From: Bacteroidales bacterium
Lineage (GTDB): Bacteria > Bacteroidota > Bacteroidia > Bacteroidales > JAAUTT01
Direction: 5' to 3'
DNA length: 6,767 nt
NCBI GenBank assembly: GCA_025350365.1
Contig: JANXXY010000259.1
Location: 1 to 6,767 of the forward strand
Shown here: one piece after another, positions 6,120 through 6,767 of the stretch
How positions within the stretch are numbered: position 1 is the stretch's first letter
Layout: every line of letters begins with the position of its first letter
The notes under the pieces: generated by a model
What the model was told of the DNA's origin: nothing
Database searches by the model: none
Seen by the model: the letters and a program-made list of their open reading frames with translations, nothing else
Position numbers and translations under genes: made by a program

Positions 6120-6767
6120 CATTTTAATAAGGCACCTATCTCCAAAAGTACTTCCGGATTTTCTTCGGCAGCAGTGCCAATCACAATGATGTCTGCTCCG
6201 GCTTCAAATACTTCTTTCGCTTGTTGATAATTACGTATTCCGCCTCCTACAATAAGTGGTAATGAAATGTTCGCCTTAACTTCCGAGATAAGCGTTGAGT
6301 GTATAATTTTATTTGCTCCGCTACCTCCTTCCAGATAAATAAGTTTTAAACCTAACATTTCACCAGCCATGGCTGTTGCAACTGCAATATCAATTTTATT
6401 AAAGGGTATAGGAAATGTATTGCTCATATATTCAACAGATGTTGGTTGTCCGCAGTCAATGAGAATATAACCGGTTGGAATAATTTCCATGCCACTCTTT
6501 TTAAGGAATGGCGCGGCCTGAACATGGTTTCCGATGAGAAAATCGGCATTTCTGCCAGATAATAACGATAACAACAAAATACCATCAGCCTTGTCACAAA
6601 GCTGCAATAATGACCCCGGGAAAAGGAATACGGGAAGTTTACAATGCTGCTGAATAAGCAGAATACTTTCGTTGATTGATTTGGAGATTAAGCTTCCTCC
6701 AATAAGGATAAAGCTGATTCCGGCTAATACGGCGTTATCAAGCAATGTTAAAAGGGACGGTTCTTTG
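6119..6767 (-). CDS. Geranylgeranylglyceryl/heptaprenylglyceryl phosphate synthase, N-terminus outside the window
   Basis: A TIM-barrel prenyltransferase that joins a polyprenyl diphosphate to sn-glycerol-1-phosphate, the first step of archaeal-type ether lipids. In the window 215 residues are visible; the frame stays open to the right edge (KEPSLLTLLDNAVLAG), so the start and the first strand with the usual AVLIDPDK motif lie outside. A TTG at 6743-6745 is internal Leu, not a start. Diagnostic segments, counted from the first visible residue, are LIGGS (21-25), LFPGS (48-52), LLSLLSGRN (65-73), GYILIDCGQPT (99-109), TAMAGEMLGLKLIYLEGGSGA (131-151, the substrate-phosphate region), VGGGIR (173-178) and IGTAAE (196-201). 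Length and motifs fit the bacterial group II enzymes of Bacteroidota, whose product use in these bacteria is unclear. The usual DGG of the fourth block reads DCG here. It converges on the lipoprotein genes and is functionally unlinked to them as far as can be seen. Confidence 0.92.
   Translation of the reverse strand, partial: KEPSLLTLLDNAVLAGISFILIGGSLISKSINESILLIQQHCKLPVFLFPGSLLQLCDKADGILLLSLLSGRNADFLIGNHVQAAPFLKKSGMEIIPTGYILIDCGQPTSVEYMSNTFPIPFNKIDIAVATAMAGEMLGLKLIYLEGGSGANKIIHSTLISEVKANISLPLIVGGGIRNYQQAKEVFEAGADIIVIGTAAEENPEVLLEIGALLK

Overview
The window looks like a piece of a Bacteroidota chromosome. It is AT-rich with weak ribosome binding sites. It has a TAnnTTTG-type promoter with an upstream TTTTG box. 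It encodes lipoproteins of the Cys-x-Lys-Glu-Gly kind typical of the phylum, and a bacterial geranylgeranylglyceryl phosphate synthase of the type common there. I see no RNA genes, CRISPR arrays, insertion sequences or phage genes.

Layout, left to right. Positions 1-105 hold two tandem hairpins lying just past the 3' end of a minus-strand GT2 glycosyltransferase (106-1026). An AT-rich intergenic stretch (1027-1337) carries divergent promoter-like signals. A plus-strand pair follows: a secreted subtilisin-family (S8) protease (1338-2924) overlaps by 11 bp an exported protein that is probably an outer-membrane beta-barrel (2914-3636). Next come three tandem, clearly paralogous lipoprotein genes (3749-4501, 4520-5296, 5320-6072). 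Each has a lipobox, a short collagen-like Gly-X-Y tract, a carboxypeptidase-regulatory-like beta-sandwich and a shared, unrecognised C-terminal region. A hairpin at 6074-6119 separates this cluster from a convergent minus-strand GGGP synthase that runs off the right edge.

Three points stand out. First, the leading lipoprotein gene carries a single in-frame TAA (3803-3805) inside its signal peptide, three codons before the lipobox cysteine, with the rest of the frame fully intact. Second, the glycosyltransferase contains a perfect 17-bp inverted repeat with an 8-nt loop (474-515) exactly where it encodes a conserved segment. Third, the tandem lipoprotein family has a C-terminal region I cannot assign.

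Functionally the window is mostly cell-surface biology: a glycosyltransferase, a secreted protease with a coupled envelope protein, a small family of possibly surface-exposed lipoproteins, and an ether-lipid type enzyme. Nothing shows that these form one pathway. The protease/barrel pair and the lipoprotein trio are the only groups with operon-like structure. I see no convincing new defence or mobile system here.
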